The translations under genes and the position numbers were made by a program. The notes under the pieces are model-generated. The model saw only the letters and a list, made by a program, of their open reading frames with translations, made no database searches and had not been told where the DNA came from. DNA of 64,000 bases from the NCBI RefSeq assembly GCF_030272615.1, contig NC_081407.1, positions 145,947,744 to 146,011,743 of the forward strand. The letters run 5' to 3'. The DNA comes from Cryptomeria japonica (Eukaryota > Streptophyta > Pinopsida > Cupressales > Cupressaceae). This document shows positions 22,314-34,096 of the stretch, in pieces (position 1 is the first letter of the stretch; every line of letters begins with the position of its first letter).

Positions 22314-22951
22314 GGCTGGGGGCATTAAACTGTTTTGGGGGATTAGCAATAGAGGAGAAAAGAACAGCAAGTTAAATATAGTTTTAAATTAGATTTTTCA
22401 AAAGAACAGTGATCAAGGATAGTATATGCATGTTTTAGCTTTCAAAGACTTTGTGCATTGAAGTTGGATATAGATATATGAAAAATTTCGAGTTATGCTT
22501 TGAAACTTTGCGTTCTGAGTGTTGAATTATTATCACTTTGTGGAGATAATTTGGCGATTCGAAATTTCCTTATTGCTGTTGGTTAGTCGTAAGTTCATCT
22601 ATTTCCTGTTTTGATATATGTTGAAAATCTAGCAGAAAATCCATTCTTTGAGATAGATTTTGTTGACTACATGTATGTGAATCTTTTCATTTGCGATCTG
22701 TATTTTGTAATTACCTCACTACCTAGGAGTAGTTGAGAGAGCCTTATGCACTTTCGGGAAAAAGTGTAATTATAAAAGTTGAATTCATTGTAAATCAGAT
22801 AAGGGAGCTGTACCTATAGAAAAATTCAGAGAGGAAGTTAAGGTAAAATCAATACTTTCTCAACTATAGTGAATGATTCCGTTCTCTTCATAACATTGGG
22901 CATAGAGTAAATTAAGAGAAATTAAGTAAGAGGACAATCTGTTCACCAACA

Positions 22952-22956
22952 GGTAG
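22952..22956. repeat. Target-site duplication GGTAG, right copy
   Basis: This matches 7287-7291. It directly follows the terminal CCAACA of the 3' LTR and precedes the resumed pol of the host element. Confidence 0.95.
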
Positions 22957-23400
22957 TTAGCACAAATTTTTGGGAGTTGTACTTTGATGGCTCCTATACA
23001 CAACATGGATCAGGTACTGGAATTTTGTTCATCACACCTCAAGGTCACATAATTCCAAAATCATAAAGGTTGTGATTCTCATGCACAAACAATACTGCAG
23101 AATATGAGGCATTGGTTATTGGGATCAAAATGGCCATTGAATGGAACATTAAGGAATTGCGTGTTTATGGAGATTCACAACTCATAATAAACTAGATAAA
23201 TGATGATTATAAAACTAAGGATGACAAGTTGATTCCCTATAAACAATTGGTTGAAGATTTTAAAGAGAACTTTGACAAAATATCATTCACTCAGATCCCA
23301 AGAAATGAGAACAAAGCAGCAGATGCAATGGCTACAATAGCATCTCTTTTGTAGAATCAAGAGAATCAACAATGTTACGAATTCCTGGTGGAAGATATCT
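22957..23400 (+). pseudogene. Archaeal-type RNase H of old gypsy element (after gypsy RNase H)
   Basis: Pol of the old element resumes here. Catalytic acids are visible in one frame: Asp codon 22986 (LYFDGSYT), Glu 23100 (NNTAEYEALV), Asp 23172 (VYGDSQLII) and Asp 23322 (ENKAADAMA). Stops near 23064, 23073, 23193 and 23352 show decay. Position after the gypsy RNase H and before integrase is the known Tat-lineage arrangement, in contrast to the nested element. Confidence 0.9.
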
Positions 23401-24722
23401 TGCATCCTACTATTGAATCCAATAAAATCCACATGATTTTCCATATATCTGGAACCGATCAATCTTTATATAGCCAAACTTATTGATACCTAAAAAAGAA
23501 TATCCTTCCTCTTGACCTAACCCGCAATCAAAAGAGAAATTTTATCCATCAGTCATCCTGATATTTTATCATTGCGGATACCTTATATAGATGAGGTCTA
23601 GATAGAACTTTACTGAGATTTCTCAAACAAGAGGAATGTGAGAAAGTTCTTAACGAAGTCCACATAGGTATTTGTGGCATGCACTCAAGTCGTTTAACGT
23701 TGGATAAGAAACTTATCCAGTTGGTTTACTATTGGCCTACTATGGAGAGATATTCATTTACATATGCCAAGAAATGCAAACAATGTCAGATCCATGGGAA
23801 TCTCATCCAGGCACCAGCACAAGAACTACATCCTATGGCAGGATCATGGCCACTCTCAATGGGGTCTTGACCTAGTGGGTAAGATAAATCCTTCATCTTC
23901 TAATGGACATAAGTTCATTTTGACTGCTACTAAGTATTTCACTACATGAATTGAAGCAGTACCTTTGACAAAGGTGACATGAAAGCAAATATCATCGTTC
24001 ATCCTGAATTATATATCTTTTGTTATGGAGTCCCTATGAACATCATCATTGATAATGGGATGCCATTTAAGAATCAAGACGTGAAGGAACTATGTGAGAG
24101 ATTCCATATCAAACATAGGTTTTCTACACCATATTATCCATAAGGAAATGGTCAGGCTGAGGCATCAAACAAGACAATCTTAAAAATCCTAAAGAAAATA
24201 GTTAATGAGGTTGGTAAAGACTAGCATATTTAGCTGAATCCCGATCTCTGGGCATATCAAACCAACATTCACACACCAACGGGGGCAAATCCATTTTCTT
24301 AGTCTATGGATCATAAGCTATATTACTAGTAGAAGAAGTAGAGATACCTTCTCTATGAGTATCCTTAAAAGGTCTTATCCCTAAAGAATAACAATGAGTC
24401 TCTAGACTTCAAGAACTTGAGCCAATTCAGGAGAATTGCCAAAATGCTTTAGATCATTTGAAAGCATACCAACAGAGAATGACAAGAAGTTACAACTAGA
24501 GAGTAAAGCCACACATTTTTTCAGATTGAAGATCTAGTTTTAAGAGAAAATCCATGAAATCAGCAAGATCAAGGAAAGAAAGGTAAATTTGAGCCAAATT
24601 GGTTAGGTCCCTTTGTCGTGGTAGCAACATATGGTTCAGGATCATGTGGATTATCTACACTAGAAGGATATTGGTTTGATGAGCCAATCAATACTATGCA
24701 TCTGAAGACATTTTATGCTTAA
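23401..24722 (+). pseudogene. Integrase of old gypsy element, heavily decayed
   Basis: The zinc domain keeps His codons 23661 and 23682 and Cys codons 23775 and 23784. A frameshift follows near 23862. The core keeps Asp 23868 (WGLDLVG), Asp 24051 (IIDNG) and Glu 24159 (GQAEASN) with D-35-E spacing. Many stops break the C-terminal part, which ends with a segment reading DEPINTMHLKTFYA before TAA at about 24720. No chromodomain is seen. Confidence 0.9.
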
Positions 24723-25066
24723 AAGTATCAACAAAAATAAGAAAAAGCCTAAAAATAAAAAAAGAAACAAAAATCCTTAAAAAGTATAAAAAGAAAAAAA
24801 AAATAGTATAAACAATACAAATTAAAAAAAAATCAAATATGAAAAAAATGCAATAAATTTAGATGGTGAAAACCTGGTAAATAGGTGCTCTCTAAAAGTG
24901 AGTTTCTCCATCTATGATATTTCTTTTCCCATTTATCCATCCTAGCCCATCTACTTGCATTTACCTATCCTCGCATATCAATTCTATCTTTCGCATCCAT
25001 TGGTTAAACCATTAGCAGGATATATGCAGCTTATCAATAGATATAAATCTTTGATATACTTATCAT
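24723..25066 (+). other. A-rich tract after pol
   Basis: About 130 bp of A-rich sequence (24725-24860) is followed by noncoding sequence of the element's 3' region. I see no gene. Confidence 0.5.
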
Positions 25067-25899
25067 AGTCACTGTCTTGGATTTTATCAAAATCAATCTG
25101 CACTTGTATCCCACCATGGTTTGGATCATCCTTTGTACATCCATAATAAATTTTGTTACCGTTGGGGGAAAAATCCTAAACTCCTTTTGTTAAGGGCATC
25201 TTTAAAAGCTTAGAAAAACCAAAACATTCGAAAACTTAGAAAAACCAAAAACATTTGAAATCTTAGAAAAACCAAAAATACCTTGGGTTTTGAAATAGAT
25301 GACAAACAACAAGGCAATGAAGATCAAGAGATTTGTAACAACTAGATTGTGAAACTCAAAATATAAATATTCAACCAAGTAATGAAGGATTATCAATGAT
25401 CATTCATCAAGATAATTATATCTGTTAATGACCATGAGAACATATGTACGACAGACAAGATTTAGTGTGTATATCTTGATTTTCGCTAATCATGTGTCCT
25501 ACACAACTCGATGAAGTCCATGACTAGAGGAGCTATGATGGGGCTTGATTGTTTTCTTTCTTTGTTGTCTATGGTTTATCTCTTAGTAAGGTATGTACTT
25601 GTCTAAGGATATGATCGGTAAAAGATCAAGGAGCACATTCTGAGTCACGCATTAAAATAGATAATCCTTGTCTATTCTGCAAGAAATACTCAGGTCAACT
25701 TGATTCATCATATTAAGTTTCTTGTATAAACTTGCTATATCAAAATCCATGTAAAAAGCACTTAGGTCATCTTGAATCGTTAGGTCAAGCTGCTTGTATT
25801 TTCTCACAACATTTAAAAGCTCAATGATGAAATCAAGCACTAGTACAAGAAAGCATGTGAGGAATGGTAGTATCATTTAAGTTAGATCATTTTAGATTA

Positions 25900-26830
25900 A
25901 TTCATTGTCAGTTGCATTATACACATTTCATTTGAGATCAACAGTCAAAACAAATATCAAGTATATTTGGACAAACAAAAATAATTGCATTGGTCATGAT
26001 AAGCTGCATTAGTTTGCATTCAAGTTATCTAGGTTCATTTCATTTAGGTTTGCATGTTATTATCATTCATCTTTTATCAGCTGTATTCATTTTAATTGCA
26101 TTAGGATTGCATTAGTGTCATTTTCATTGATCATATCATTATTAGTTACATTAGATTCATTTATCATTATCATCTTTTGTATTTAGTTATCATTAGTTTC
26201 ATTTAGAATCATTTACATTAGGTTCATTTAATTGCATTTGTGCATTTAGAATCATTAACCATATTATTACATCATCATTGTTTATATTACATCACCTCAT
26301 CATTATAAGCATTATCATACATAATCATTATATTGCATTCAAAAAATTCAAAATCAAATGCATTTCATGTAAATCATTTCACCATCACATGCATATACAC
26401 CAAGGAATAGAAATAAACATCCATTTGCATATCTCATCATTATAAGCATTTTTCATATAGATCATTGAATTTTTAAAATCATTTTCATATGCATTTAAAT
26501 CATTTCACATCATCATTATCATGAAGATCATATAAATCTTAGATAGAAACAATATCATCATCATATCATCCATGTAATCAAGATCATCATCATATCAACC
26601 ATGTAATCACTCCATATAGATCAGCAAAGCATCATTCATGTAATCAATGAATATAGAACATATAAGTGATCATCATCAAAGTAGCATGCATAATAAATCA
26701 TGAATTATAATCATCATATAGAGTCCATGTCTGCATATCATCATAAAACACTAAAAAGTCATAGTATACAATGATATCAAAGAAATAATCAATAACATAT
26801 AAATGTGTCATAATATCAAATCAATTCTCA
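25900..26830. repeat. ATCAT/CATTAG-rich low-complexity DNA (copy A)
   Basis: This is simple-sequence-like DNA dominated by ATCATC, CATTAG and TTCATTTA words, repeated in copy B at about 29700-30620. No coding region is supported. Confidence 0.7.
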
Positions 26831-28098
26831 TGGATACCCTATATCACTCTTACCTGACTCTATCCGTCTTTGACACTGTGGAAGAGAAGATCCTCTAGAT
26901 GGCCGAGCTCCTTGATCCCTTGTCCTTTGAGGAGGTCCCATGAACCCACCACTACTAGTATCCATCCTATCAAGTATAGGAGTAGTCGCATTGCTCCCTC
27001 CTCTTTGAGACCATATCCTCATATAGTCGCCACCAATGCGTTGTCCACTTCCTATCCCTAAACAATGCACCCATAGTGTCAACTGAGAGAGTGTTAGATC
27101 CAACCTCATGTATGTGATCAAATGTAGCCTGTACATCCTCGTATCTCCTCACATCTCTATCCCACTCAATAGTGAGCATTTGAACCTATGCCTTGAGCTG
27201 ATCAATCTGTTCTCTAAGGTCATCTATGCTCTCATGCTATGGCTCATCCTGCATCCCCTCATCACCACCTCCCTCTACACATATTGGAGTTTGTACCTGA
27301 GTAGATCTCATAATCCACTATCAAATGAGGGGCAAATGATCCTTTGAGTCCCCCTCCCCCTTATCCCAACCACCCTGTGTTGTGATCATTCCTAGATCTG
27401 GATGGATCTACCCAAAATAAATCGTCGTGCCCTGAACTCTATCCAATCCTCCACCTCTACCTAATCCTGGAGAGGGTAATCCTATCACTGCTCCAAACCC
27501 TCTTTTGTCTGTATCTCTCCCAATCTGACCTGCGTCTCTCCTTGCCATAGGAAGTGGCCTCCCACCTCTACCAACTTGTCTAAAAGGTCCTCCTTGGACT
27601 CTAACCTAGCCTCCTCTCCATCCTCATCTCCCTCCTCAGCCATCTCCACCCTCATCTCCCTCATCTCACCTCCATCTCCACCCTCGGACAACATGATCAT
27701 CTGAATCACACTCCTCATCTCCTAAACTAGGAGGAGGGTCTGTTGGATCAGTAATGCGAGGAACGGGCGTGCAAGAAGGTACTAAGCATAATCAGTTGTG
27801 ATCCTTGCATTCAAAATGTGTGGTCTCAAATCATATGCTACAATAGGAACATCCAAAAAATTTTCATATGCTATCTCAGAAGACAATGAAGGACCCCAAT
27901 CTCGTATGTCCTTGTACCGCCATGCATACATCACAATAGTAGAAGACATGTGCTGAATAATACCAAACTGTCTCAATATGCGACCAAACAACTATCTCTC
28001 AATAATATAAGGAGTGCACTCGATCAAATATCTACTCTATAAAATCAATGGCAAAATCCAAGTGTCTTCCAACCAAGGCTCACAATGAAAATATGGTC
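26828..28098 (-). pseudogene. Antisense PMD-type gene, copy A (remnant)
   Basis: On the minus strand a segment at 27782-27991 reads FGRILRQFGIIQHM and continues with VPIVAYDLRPHILNA. Downstream is a Gly/Arg/Asp-rich tail (to 26828) with several stops. It matches the C-terminal part of the better copy at 31680-32990. The N-terminal PMD core is removed by the 895-bp deletion at 28098. Only a remnant is left. Confidence 0.65.
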
Positions 28099-28791
28099 AA
28101 CTCATCAATCAGGCAAACCGACATCAATCCTATCGATCAATCTATCTATCAATCAATCAAATCAATCATTGATTAATCATCATTAATCATCTAACAATCT
28201 ATCAAAAGCTTACACACCAATCATCTAATCAAATTCACCTGATTGAATTTCAACATTGCCAAAATCACAAAAATTCAATTTTAAACAAAAACGCTATCCC
28301 ACAGTGCAAGGTGCTAAAACAGATGAAAGTACTAACCCAGAAGACAAATGCGAGAACACATAATGCAAAGCGTGAAATCTATCAAAAGCGCTACCATATC
28401 AATTAAATGCACTCAAGTCAATGATTCTCATATTGGATCACCATCTTGCTAGCTCAACACTCCAATTCTTTTATCTCCAAAAGCTAACAAATTTGCAAAT
28501 GAGAATAAAGTTGACATAGGTTAATTTTATTATTACCTTTTTGATTTTTTGAAGGGGTAATTAATTATTTCAAGTGGGACAATTTTATTTGTTTTTTAAA
28601 TGAATTTAATTCAGAGGCCTATTTTCTTATCTTTTCAATCAGTTATCATTAGATTAATTTCTCACTCAAAATTTTCAACTATTTCACGATCAATCTCCTG
28701 AGGGGGCACACAATCAGGATTTACATCTTTGTCAGGGGCATTATCGAGACTTGATTTAATATTTGAAACAATATTGTCTCAACATCATTTC

Positions 28792-28806
28792 AAAGAGGGG
28801 CAAAAT
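28792..28806 (+). promoter_or_regulatory. Polypurine tract and LTR start of old element (copy A)
   Basis: AAAGAGGGGCAAAA is followed by TGTATACACC, the typical junction of a polypurine tract and an LTR. The same junction is at 34082-34097 in copy B. Confidence 0.65.
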
Positions 28807-30875
28807 GTATACACCTAAAATTGGCTATGAGTAATTAAATAAATGCTTTATATTTATTTAATAATTCTTCTTCTTTTTGCTTGGACTTTGGCTTTGAATA
28901 GATGTCTAACATTTTTAAAGTCACTGTCTTGGATTTTATCAGAATCAATCTGCACTTGTTTCCCACCATGGTTTGGATCATCCTTTGTACATCCATAATA
29001 AAGTATTTTTCCGCTGGGGGAAAAATCCTAAACTCCGTTTGTTTTAGGCATCTTTAAAAGCTTAGAAAAACAAAAACATTCAAAAACTTAGAAAAACCAA
29101 AAACACCTCGGGTTTTGAAACAGACGATAAACAACAAGGCAACGAAGATCAAGAGATTTGTAACAACAAGATTGTGAAACTCAGAATACAAAGATTCAAC
29201 CAACAAGTAATGAAGGATTATCAATGATCATTCATCAAGATAATTATATCAATTAATGACCATGAGAACATATGTACGACACACAAGATTCAATGTGTAT
29301 ATCTTAATTTTCACTAATCATGTGTCCTACACAACTCGATGAAGTCCATGACTAGAGGAGCTATGATGAGGCATGGTAATATTCTTTGTTTGTTGTCTGT
29401 GGTTTATCTCTTAGTAAGGTATGTACTTGCCTAAGGATATGATTGACAAAAGATCAAGGAGGACATTCCAAGTCATGCATGAAAATAGATAATCCTTGTT
29501 TGTTCTGAAAGAAATACTTAGGTCAACTTGATTCATCATATCGAGTTTCTTGTATAAAATTTCTATATCAAAATCCATGTAAGAAGCACTTAGGTCATCT
29601 TGAATCATTATGTCAAGTTGTTTGTATTTTCTTAAAACATTTAAAAGCTCATTGTTGAAATTAACCACTATTACAAGAAAGCATGTGAGGAATGGCAATA
29701 TCATTTAAGTTAGATCATTTTAGATTAATTCATTGTTAGTTGCATTATATGCATTTCATTTGAGATCAATGGTCAAAATAAATATAGAGTATATTTGGAC
29801 AAACAAAAATAATTGCATTGGTCATGATAAGCTACATTAGTTTGCATTCAAATTATCTAGGTACATTTCATTTAGGTTCGCATGTTATTATCATTCATCT
29901 TTTATCAGTTGCATTCATTTTAATTGCATTAGGATTGCATTAGTGTCATTTGCATTGATCATATCATTATTAGTTACATTAGATTAATTTATCATTATCA
30001 TCTTTTGCATTTAGTTATCATTAGTTTCATTTAGAATCATTTTCATTAGGTTCATTTAATTGCATTTGTTCATTTAGAATCATTAACCATATTATTACAT
30101 CATCATTGTTTATATTTGATCACCTCATCATTATAAGCATTATCATACATAATCATCATATTGCAATCAAAAAACTCAAAATCCAATGCATTTCATGTAA
30201 ATCATTTCATCATTTTATCATTACATGCATATATATCAAGAAATATAAAAAAAAAATCCATTTGCATATGTCCTCATTATAAGCATTTTCCATATAGATC
30301 ATTGAATTTTTAAAATCATTTCACATCATCATTATCATGAAGATCATATAAGTCTTAGATAGAATCAATATCATCATCATATCATCCATGTAATCAAGAT
30401 CATCATCATATCAACCATGTAATCACTGCATATAGATCAATAAAGCATCATCCATGTAATCAATGAATAGAGAACATATATGTCATCATCATAAAAGTAG
30501 CATGCATAATAAATCATGAATCATAATCATCATAAAACAATAAAAATTCCAAGTATATAATGATATCAAATAAATAATAACTAACATACATATGTCTCAT
30601 AATATCAAATCAAGTCTCATGGATGCCCTGTACTACTCCTGCCTGAATTTGTTCATCTCTAACATTGTGGACGAGAAGATCCTCTAGATGGCCCAGATCC
30701 TTGATCCCTACTCCTCTAAGGAGGTCCCATGACCCCACCACTGTTGGTATCTATCTTGTCGGGTAAAGGAGTAGTTGGATAGATCCCTACTTTCTAAGAC
30801 CATATCCTCATATAGTCACTACCAATGCGGTGTTTACTTCCCATCCTGGTACAATATGCTTATTAATAGATTCAA

Positions 30876-31619
30876 TGATAATCCCAAAGATACTGAGAGG
30901 GGGGCATGAATCAGTGTCTAACCGGTTTGATGAATATTTAAACTTATTTCTAACTTTCCCACTAAAAATAGTGTACCGGTAAACAAGAATTAATGCAGTA
31001 AACAAAAATAATAGAGACAACATAGAAACACACCATAACACAAGATATTTTAACGAGGAAACACGATGTGGGAAAAACCTCGGTTGGATTTGTGACCCAC
31101 AATATTTACTCACTGGCCAATGAATAAATACTGCTTACAATAAAGGGGCCTACACATGCAGGGAGGCCAACAGCCTAGAGCTCACTACTCAATGAAGAGT
31201 CTCACTGACTACAAAATGGATAGTTAAATCCAATATAATGTATTTCTCAAAACAACATCTTTAATGCCAGGTTCAATACTGGTTTCAGCTCATCTAGACA
31301 CCTTAACCAAAACCCTTTGCTGCCACTTAACACTTATCTTCTACCATACATTATTATGTTTCTTCTATCATTACAAAATGATCTATAAGATCTCATACAT
31401 ATACATGTCTTTTACAATATACCATATCGGCTTACAAAAGATAATTATATTACAATAAATTAAAGTTAATCCCATGTCACCCTGAGTGCCGGTATGCTTT
31501 GTTGCCGATGTAATCTAAATGCCGATGCAAGCACTTGCCAGTGCTGGTGTCTACTGGTGTATGATATCTGCCGGTGCATGTAGATACCTATTGCTAGTTG
31601 GTTGCCATCAATGACAACA
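30876..31619 (-). mobile_element. Solo LTR of the copia-type family (antisense)
   Basis: The reverse complement starts TGTTGTCATTGATGGCAACC and ends in a Ty1/copia-type U5 related to that of the element at 42173-48771; shared segments are the CCGGTTAGA motif and the lead-in to the C-rich run. It is absent from copy A, so it inserted after the tandem duplication or was lost there. Flanks give only an imperfect TSD (TTCAA/TCAAA). Confidence 0.8.
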
Positions 31620-31679
31620 TCAAATATTCTTATAAGAGTGTAGAATGCAAACACTCATAGTGTCAGCTGAGAGAGTGCC

Positions 31680-32990
31680 AGATCCAACCTCCTGTATGTG
31701 ATCCAGTAATGCGAGGAAAGGGGTGTGAAAAAAGGTACTGACTTGTCTTTGTGCTTCACGAGAATATCTAAACTCTCCTTCATCTCCATCCTTGGACAAT
31801 AGGATCATCTAAATCATCCTCCTCATCTCCTGAGCTGGGAGGAGGGTCTGTTAGATAAGTAATGCGAGGAAAGGGGTATGAAAAAAGGTACTGAGCATAA
31901 TCAAATGTGATCTCCGCATTCAAAATGTTTGGTTTCAAATCATATGCTACAATAGGAACATCCAAAAACTTTGCATATGTTATGTCAAAAGACAATGAAG
32001 GACCCCAATCTTGTATGTCCTTGTACCACCGTGCAGACATCATGACAACAAAAGGCATGTGTTGAATAATACCAAACTATCTCAAAATGCGACCAAACAA
32101 TTGTCTCTCACTAATATAAGGATTGCATTCGATCAAATATCTACTCTGTAAAATCAATGGCAAAATCTAAGTGTCCTCCAACCAAGGCTCACAATTAACA
32201 TATGGTCTCCAAATAATAGTATCCATGGAATCTAAAACCCATCACCAATACTCAAGCTTACCCAACTTTAGTTGAGTAATGATACCTCTATACAAATATA
32301 CAAATGGCTGAAAATCACCGTGAACTCTATCATGTATCAGTCGGGTAATAGCAATGTGCTCCCAGCACCAAACCTGAAGTAGTGTGCATCCAGATGAGAG
32401 ACTCTCTTTGCCATCATAAACCCGGTGTAAATCATGATATAAATGAGCAAGCATATATACACCCCATTCATACCGAGTACAATGTTGCATCATGCTCTGC
32501 AAAATACCTCCCCATCCAATGACAAATCCTCGAGATCTTCTATCAGGACATATAAACCCATGAATCAAGCTTGCGAGTATCAGTGAGAGAGTATCATAGT
32601 GCATAATCATGTCCTCCCATTGAATCTTTCCCCCATCGATGCTCTAATCATCAAACACTGTCCTGCAAGCCTCAGCCCCATCAATATCCCGGTAGTCGTA
32701 CTGGATGAGCTCGACAGTCACAAGGATGTGGAGGAACCAATACACGTCCTTGACCATTACACTAATTTCAGCAATGGGTAGGTGAAACATGTTGTGCTTG
32801 TTGTGCCATCTCTCCGCTAATGCAGTCAACAACCCCTTATTATGTGTAATGTCAGGCATGTATAACAGGTGACGTAATCCACATGCATCAATATGTCTAA
32901 TCTCATCCTAAATCAACTCTAGAACTAAATGGCGCATAGCCGAGAATTTTTCCCAACACTGGAGAACATCTAGTTTCTCCTTTTTAATTA
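31680..32990 (-). pseudogene. Antisense plant mobile domain (PMD) gene in the gypsy 3' region, copy B
   Basis: In one minus-strand frame (about 32990 to 31780) the protein reads like the plant mobile domain known from MAIN-type and protein phosphatase 7 long-form-like proteins. Typical blocks are LLTALAERWHNKHNMFHLP (about 32780-32840), a region with YMLAHLYHDLHRV (about 32420-32470), LLQVWCWEHI (about 32340-32370) and ECNPYISERQLFGRILR (about 32070-32120). In-frame stops include one at about 32644. PMD proteins are involved in silencing and meristem maintenance and also occur in transposons. The gene lies antisense between integrase and 3' LTR. Confidence 0.8.
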
Positions 32991-34096
32991 GACAAGTTTT
33001 CTATCAATCATCTATCCTATCAAATAATCATTTTAAATCAAATCTTTTTCTATCAAGAAAATGAAGGTATCAATCAAATGATCAATAAATCAAGCTTTTA
33101 TCAACTCATCAATCAGGCAAACCAACATCAATCCTATTTATCAATCAATCTATCAATCAATCAAATCAATCATTGATTAATCATCATTAATCGTCTAACA
33201 ATATATCAAAAATTACACATCAATCATCTATCAAATTCATCTGATTGAATTTTAACATTGCCAAAATTATAAAAATTCAATTTTAAACAAAAACGCTATC
33301 CTATAATGCATAGGTGCTAAAACAGATGAAAGGGCTAACCCAGAAGATGAATGTGAGAACACATAATGCAAAAGCGATAAATCTATCAAAAGCGCTACCA
33401 TATCAATCAAATGCGTGAACTTAATTGTCACAGGTGCTAACCTAACATTTACTCTAACATACCAAGTAAAGGGTTGAACATAAACGACAAAAGCGCAAAA
33501 TTAACAAATGAGTTAACCAAAATGATAAATGTTCTAAAGTACCAAACAAATGTGTGAGAACGAAGTGCCGAAATTGGAAAAATTTCAAACTAGCCCTAAA
33601 ACATGTGAATAACATGAAAACTTGTATGAAAAATTAGAAACCAAGATTAGGATAGGTCGCTCACTGGTGCGTCGTACTCAGTAGGTCTCTTGTATCGATG
33701 AGTGCTCAAATCGATGGCTCTCGTATTGGATCACCATCTTTCTAGCTCAACACTCCAATTCTTTTTTCTCTAAAAGATGACAAATTTACAAATGAGAATA
33801 AAATTGGCCTAGGTTAATTTTATTATTACCTTTTTTATTTTTTGAAGGGGTAATTAATTATCTCAAGTGGGGCAATTTTTTTTTTTTCAAATGAATATAA
33901 TTAAGAGGCCTATTTTCAAATATTTTCAATGAATTATCATCAGATTAATCACTCACTCAAAATTTTCAACAATTTCATGATCAATCTCCCGAGGGGGCAC
34001 AAAATCAATATTTTCATCTTCGTCGGGGGTATTATTGAGACTTGATTTAATATTTGAAACAATGTTGTCTCAACATCATTTCAAAGAGGGGAAAAA

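Larger units (their letters stand above)
7292..22951 (+). mobile_element. Nested full-length Ty3/gypsy retrotransposon with 4.7-kb LTRs carrying an ORF
   Basis: This is a structurally complete 15660-bp element: 5' LTR 7292-12003, primer site at 12010, gag, protease, aRNH, RT, gypsy RNase H, integrase (to 18051), 3' LTR 18202-22951, and a 5-bp TSD GGTAG. From 12415 to 18051 gag-pol stays in one frame, broken only by stops (13285, 13459, 13474, 14410, 16864, 17188), so it is much younger than its host element. By eye the LTRs differ by about 3% over a 460-bp stretch (15 differences). It is unusual for the long ORF inside both LTRs and for an RNase H placed before RT. Confidence 0.95.
18202..22951 (+). 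repeat. 3' LTR of nested gypsy element (4750 bp)
   Basis: It is collinear with the 5' LTR. Its first bases read TATTAG instead of TGTTAG, so the terminal TG has mutated to TA. It ends CCAACA before the TSD. It preserves the 38 bp lost from the 5' copy and therefore shows the undeleted LTR ORF. Confidence 0.95.
25067..28918. repeat. Tandem duplication of the old element's 3' region, copy A
   Basis: It starts at AGTCACTGTCTTGG and is repeated from 28919. It contains a purine-rich GTTGGGGGAAAAA, ATCAT-rich noncoding DNA, remnants of the antisense PMD gene, a polypurine tract (AAAGAGGGG at 28792-28800), the LTR start (TGTATAC at 28806) and the first 36 bp of the LINE (28875-28910). Relative to copy B it lacks about 895 bp at 28098/28099, with a TC microhomology at the joint. 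Confidence 0.85.

Noticed and set aside
25160-25175. Purine-rich GTTGGGGGAAAAA as the polypurine tract of the old element
   Set aside because: No TG-starting LTR follows; the tract at 28792-28800 with TGTATAC next to it fits better.
27485-27718. Minus-strand Glu/Gly-rich open frame
   Set aside because: CT-rich simple sequence in the decayed PMD tail; the composition explains the open frame.
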